NCBI GenBank assembly: GCA_007131045.1
Contig: SLRI01000261.1
Span: forward strand, 1 to 7,182
Origin: Rhodospirillales bacterium
GTDB lineage: Bacteria > Pseudomonadota > Alphaproteobacteria > Geminicoccales > Geminicoccaceae
Direction: 5' to 3'
DNA: 7,182 nt
Part shown: one piece after another, positions 6,246 to 7,182 of the stretch
How the letters are laid out: every line of letters starts with the position of its first letter
Position numbering within the stretch: position 1 is the stretch's first letter
Notes under the pieces: generated by a model
What the model was told of the DNA's origin: nothing
Seen by the model: only the letters and a program-made list of their open reading frames with translations
Database searches by the model: none
Made by a program: the position numbers and the translations under genes

Positions 6246-6965
6246 ATGGAGCCGACCACACGCAACCACGAAGCACCGGAAACGCCGAGCTATTCGAGCG
6301 CCGATATCGGGGCGCTCGCCCACCTCTACCGGGGCGAGCTCTACCGCAGCAAGATCTGGCGGATGCGCCTCGATACCACCACCAACTGGGCGGTCGTCAC
6401 CACCGGCATCGTCTTCTCCGTCGTCTACGCCCAGCCCGAGGCCAGCGCCGCACCCTTGGCCATCGTCGGCCTGGTGCTCCTCGTCTTCCTGCTGTTCGAA
6501 GCCCGCCGCTACCGCTTCTTCGACATCTGGCGGGTGCGCGTGCGGGTGATGGAAGCGCACTTCATGACCCCGCTCCTGCTCGGCCGCGGCATGCAGGTCG
6601 ACAATGGCTGGCACCAGGCCTTGGCCGACGACTACACCGGCGTCTACTTTCATCTTTCCTTCTGGGAGGCTTTGGGGCGACGGCTCAGGCGCAATTACGG
6701 CTACATCTTCGCGATCCAAGGGGCGAGCTACTACGGCAAGGTCCTGGTCCATCCGACGGGTGCCGACGATCTCGCGACGGTGATCGAGCGGGCCGCTTTC
6801 GGGCCCATCCCGGGGGAACTGGCGCTCGCCGCCGGCTTCGTCTTCTATCTCGGACTGCTGGCGATCGCCCTCTTGACCCGGCGGCACCAGAAGGCGGTCG
6901 GGCGCGGCCACCGGCCGCGGGGCGAAGACCGCATCGTCCGCTACGCCGAGACCGAGCTCTACTGA
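6246..6965 (+). CDS. DUF2270 domain-containing membrane protein
   Basis: This 239-residue protein matches my memory of the DUF2270 family, predicted integral membrane proteins of unknown function. After a polar N-terminus come HLYRGELYR (26-34) and RLDTTTNWAV (41-50), leading into two closely spaced membrane spans at about 47-62 and 68-85. The basic segment EARRYRFFDIWRVRVRVME (85-103) follows. A central hydrophilic region contains GRRLRRNYGYI (144-154), and a third membrane span lies at about 190-210 before a charged tail. The charge pattern puts the R-rich segments in the cytoplasm. The gene begins 76 bases after the oxidoreductase stop with its own good ribosome site and may be co-transcribed with it. 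No catalytic motif is visible, and I assign no function. Confidence 0.85.
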   Translation: MEPTTRNHEAPETPSYSSADIGALAHLYRGELYRSKIWRMRLDTTTNWAVVTTGIVFSVVYAQPEASAAPLAIVGLVLLVFLLFEARRYRFFDIWRVRVRVMEAHFMTPLLLGRGMQVDNGWHQALADDYTGVYFHLSFWEALGRRLRRNYGYIFAIQGASYYGKVLVHPTGADDLATVIERAAFGPIPGELALAAGFVFYLGLLAIALLTRRHQKAVGRGHRPRGEDRIVRYAETELY

Positions 6966-6986
6966 CCGCAAGTGCCGGCATGCCAC

Positions 6987-7014
6987 GATTACTGAACTGC
7001 CGCCGGTAATTTTT
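6987..7014 (+). terminator. Candidate rho-independent terminator after DUF2270 gene
   Basis: Bases 6987-6994 (GATTACTG) can pair with 7004-7011 (CGGTAATT), including two G-T wobbles, around a 9-base loop; the stem runs straight into a short T tract ending at 7014. The stem is AT-rich for this genome and only moderately stable. The position, just after the DUF2270 stop and before the next gene's ribosome site, fits a terminator. Confidence 0.4.
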
Positions 7015-7078
7015 GCCCATTGCCCTGCGCATGCAAGTCGGCCATGGTCGTCTCATAACAAATAACAGGGGGGCCCGG

Positions 7079-7182
7079 ATGCGGGCTGGGCTCGACTTGG
7101 CCATTGCCGGCATTTCCCGGCTCAATGATGTTGTTTGCTGGACCGGCAAGCAACTGGCCTGGATCCTGGTCGCCGGCATGAC
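7079..7182 (+). CDS. TRAP-transporter small permease (DctQ-like), N-terminal fragment
   Basis: Only the first 34 codons lie in the window; the gene runs off the right edge. The ATG at 7079 follows AGGGGGG (7067-7073) at a suitable spacing. The peptide has an amphipathic lead-in (ISRLNDVVCWTGKQLAW) running into a hydrophobic segment (ILVAGM). This resembles the start of DctQ-type small subunits of TRAP transporters (typically a ..LN..VGR...WL.L.MV pattern), which partner a large permease and a periplasmic solute-binding protein to import organic or sugar acids. The fragment is short, so another small membrane protein is possible. Downstream sequence would be expected to encode a DctM-type large permease. 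Confidence 0.55.
   Translation, partial: MRAGLDLAIAGISRLNDVVCWTGKQLAWILVAGM

Noticed and set aside
5390..6986. Two long minus-strand frames opposite the oxidoreductase and DUF2270 genes
   Set aside because: They are antisense shadows without recognisable domains, whereas the plus-strand frames carry clear family motifs and ribosome sites.

Overview
The window looks like chromosomal DNA from a high-GC alphaproteobacterium, probably a Rhodospirillales-type organism. This is inferred from the strong G/C bias at third codon positions, the gene families present, and the resemblance of the open frames to that group. No rRNA, tRNA or CRISPR array is visible.

Layout. Bases 1-843 contain no intact gene. 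They hold decayed transposase fragments on the minus strand: an IS256 (Mutator) family piece followed by a piece of an IS21-type IstB helper ATPase. From 4785 down to 844 runs a minus-strand polysaccharide block. Its order is an O-antigen ligase/polymerase-like membrane protein (Wzy/ExoQ type), a possible 18-codon leader ORF, a Wzx-type flippase of the MOP superfamily, and a family 2 glycosyltransferase. The leader-flippase and flippase-glycosyltransferase junctions are both ATGA stop/start overlaps, which suggests translational coupling. Bases 4786-5128 form a divergent intergenic region with two perfect inverted repeats and a weak candidate promoter. On the plus strand follow a Gfo/Idh/MocA-type oxidoreductase (5129-6169), a DUF2270 membrane protein (6246-6965), a candidate terminator, and the first 34 codons of what looks like a TRAP-transporter small permease (DctQ type), cut by the window edge.

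How the genes may work together. The minus-strand trio supplies three activities of a Wzx/Wzy-type surface polysaccharide pathway: sugar addition, lipid-linked repeat flipping, and polymerisation or ligation. The oxidoreductase could supply a modified sugar, since such enzymes are common in polysaccharide clusters, but its substrate cannot be read from sequence. DUF2270 and the TRAP gene are probably unrelated neighbours.

Nothing here is clearly a new system. The most noteworthy items are the two-family transposase relic, the possible leader peptide coupled to the flippase, and the Glu in place of the usual catalytic Asp in the oxidoreductase.
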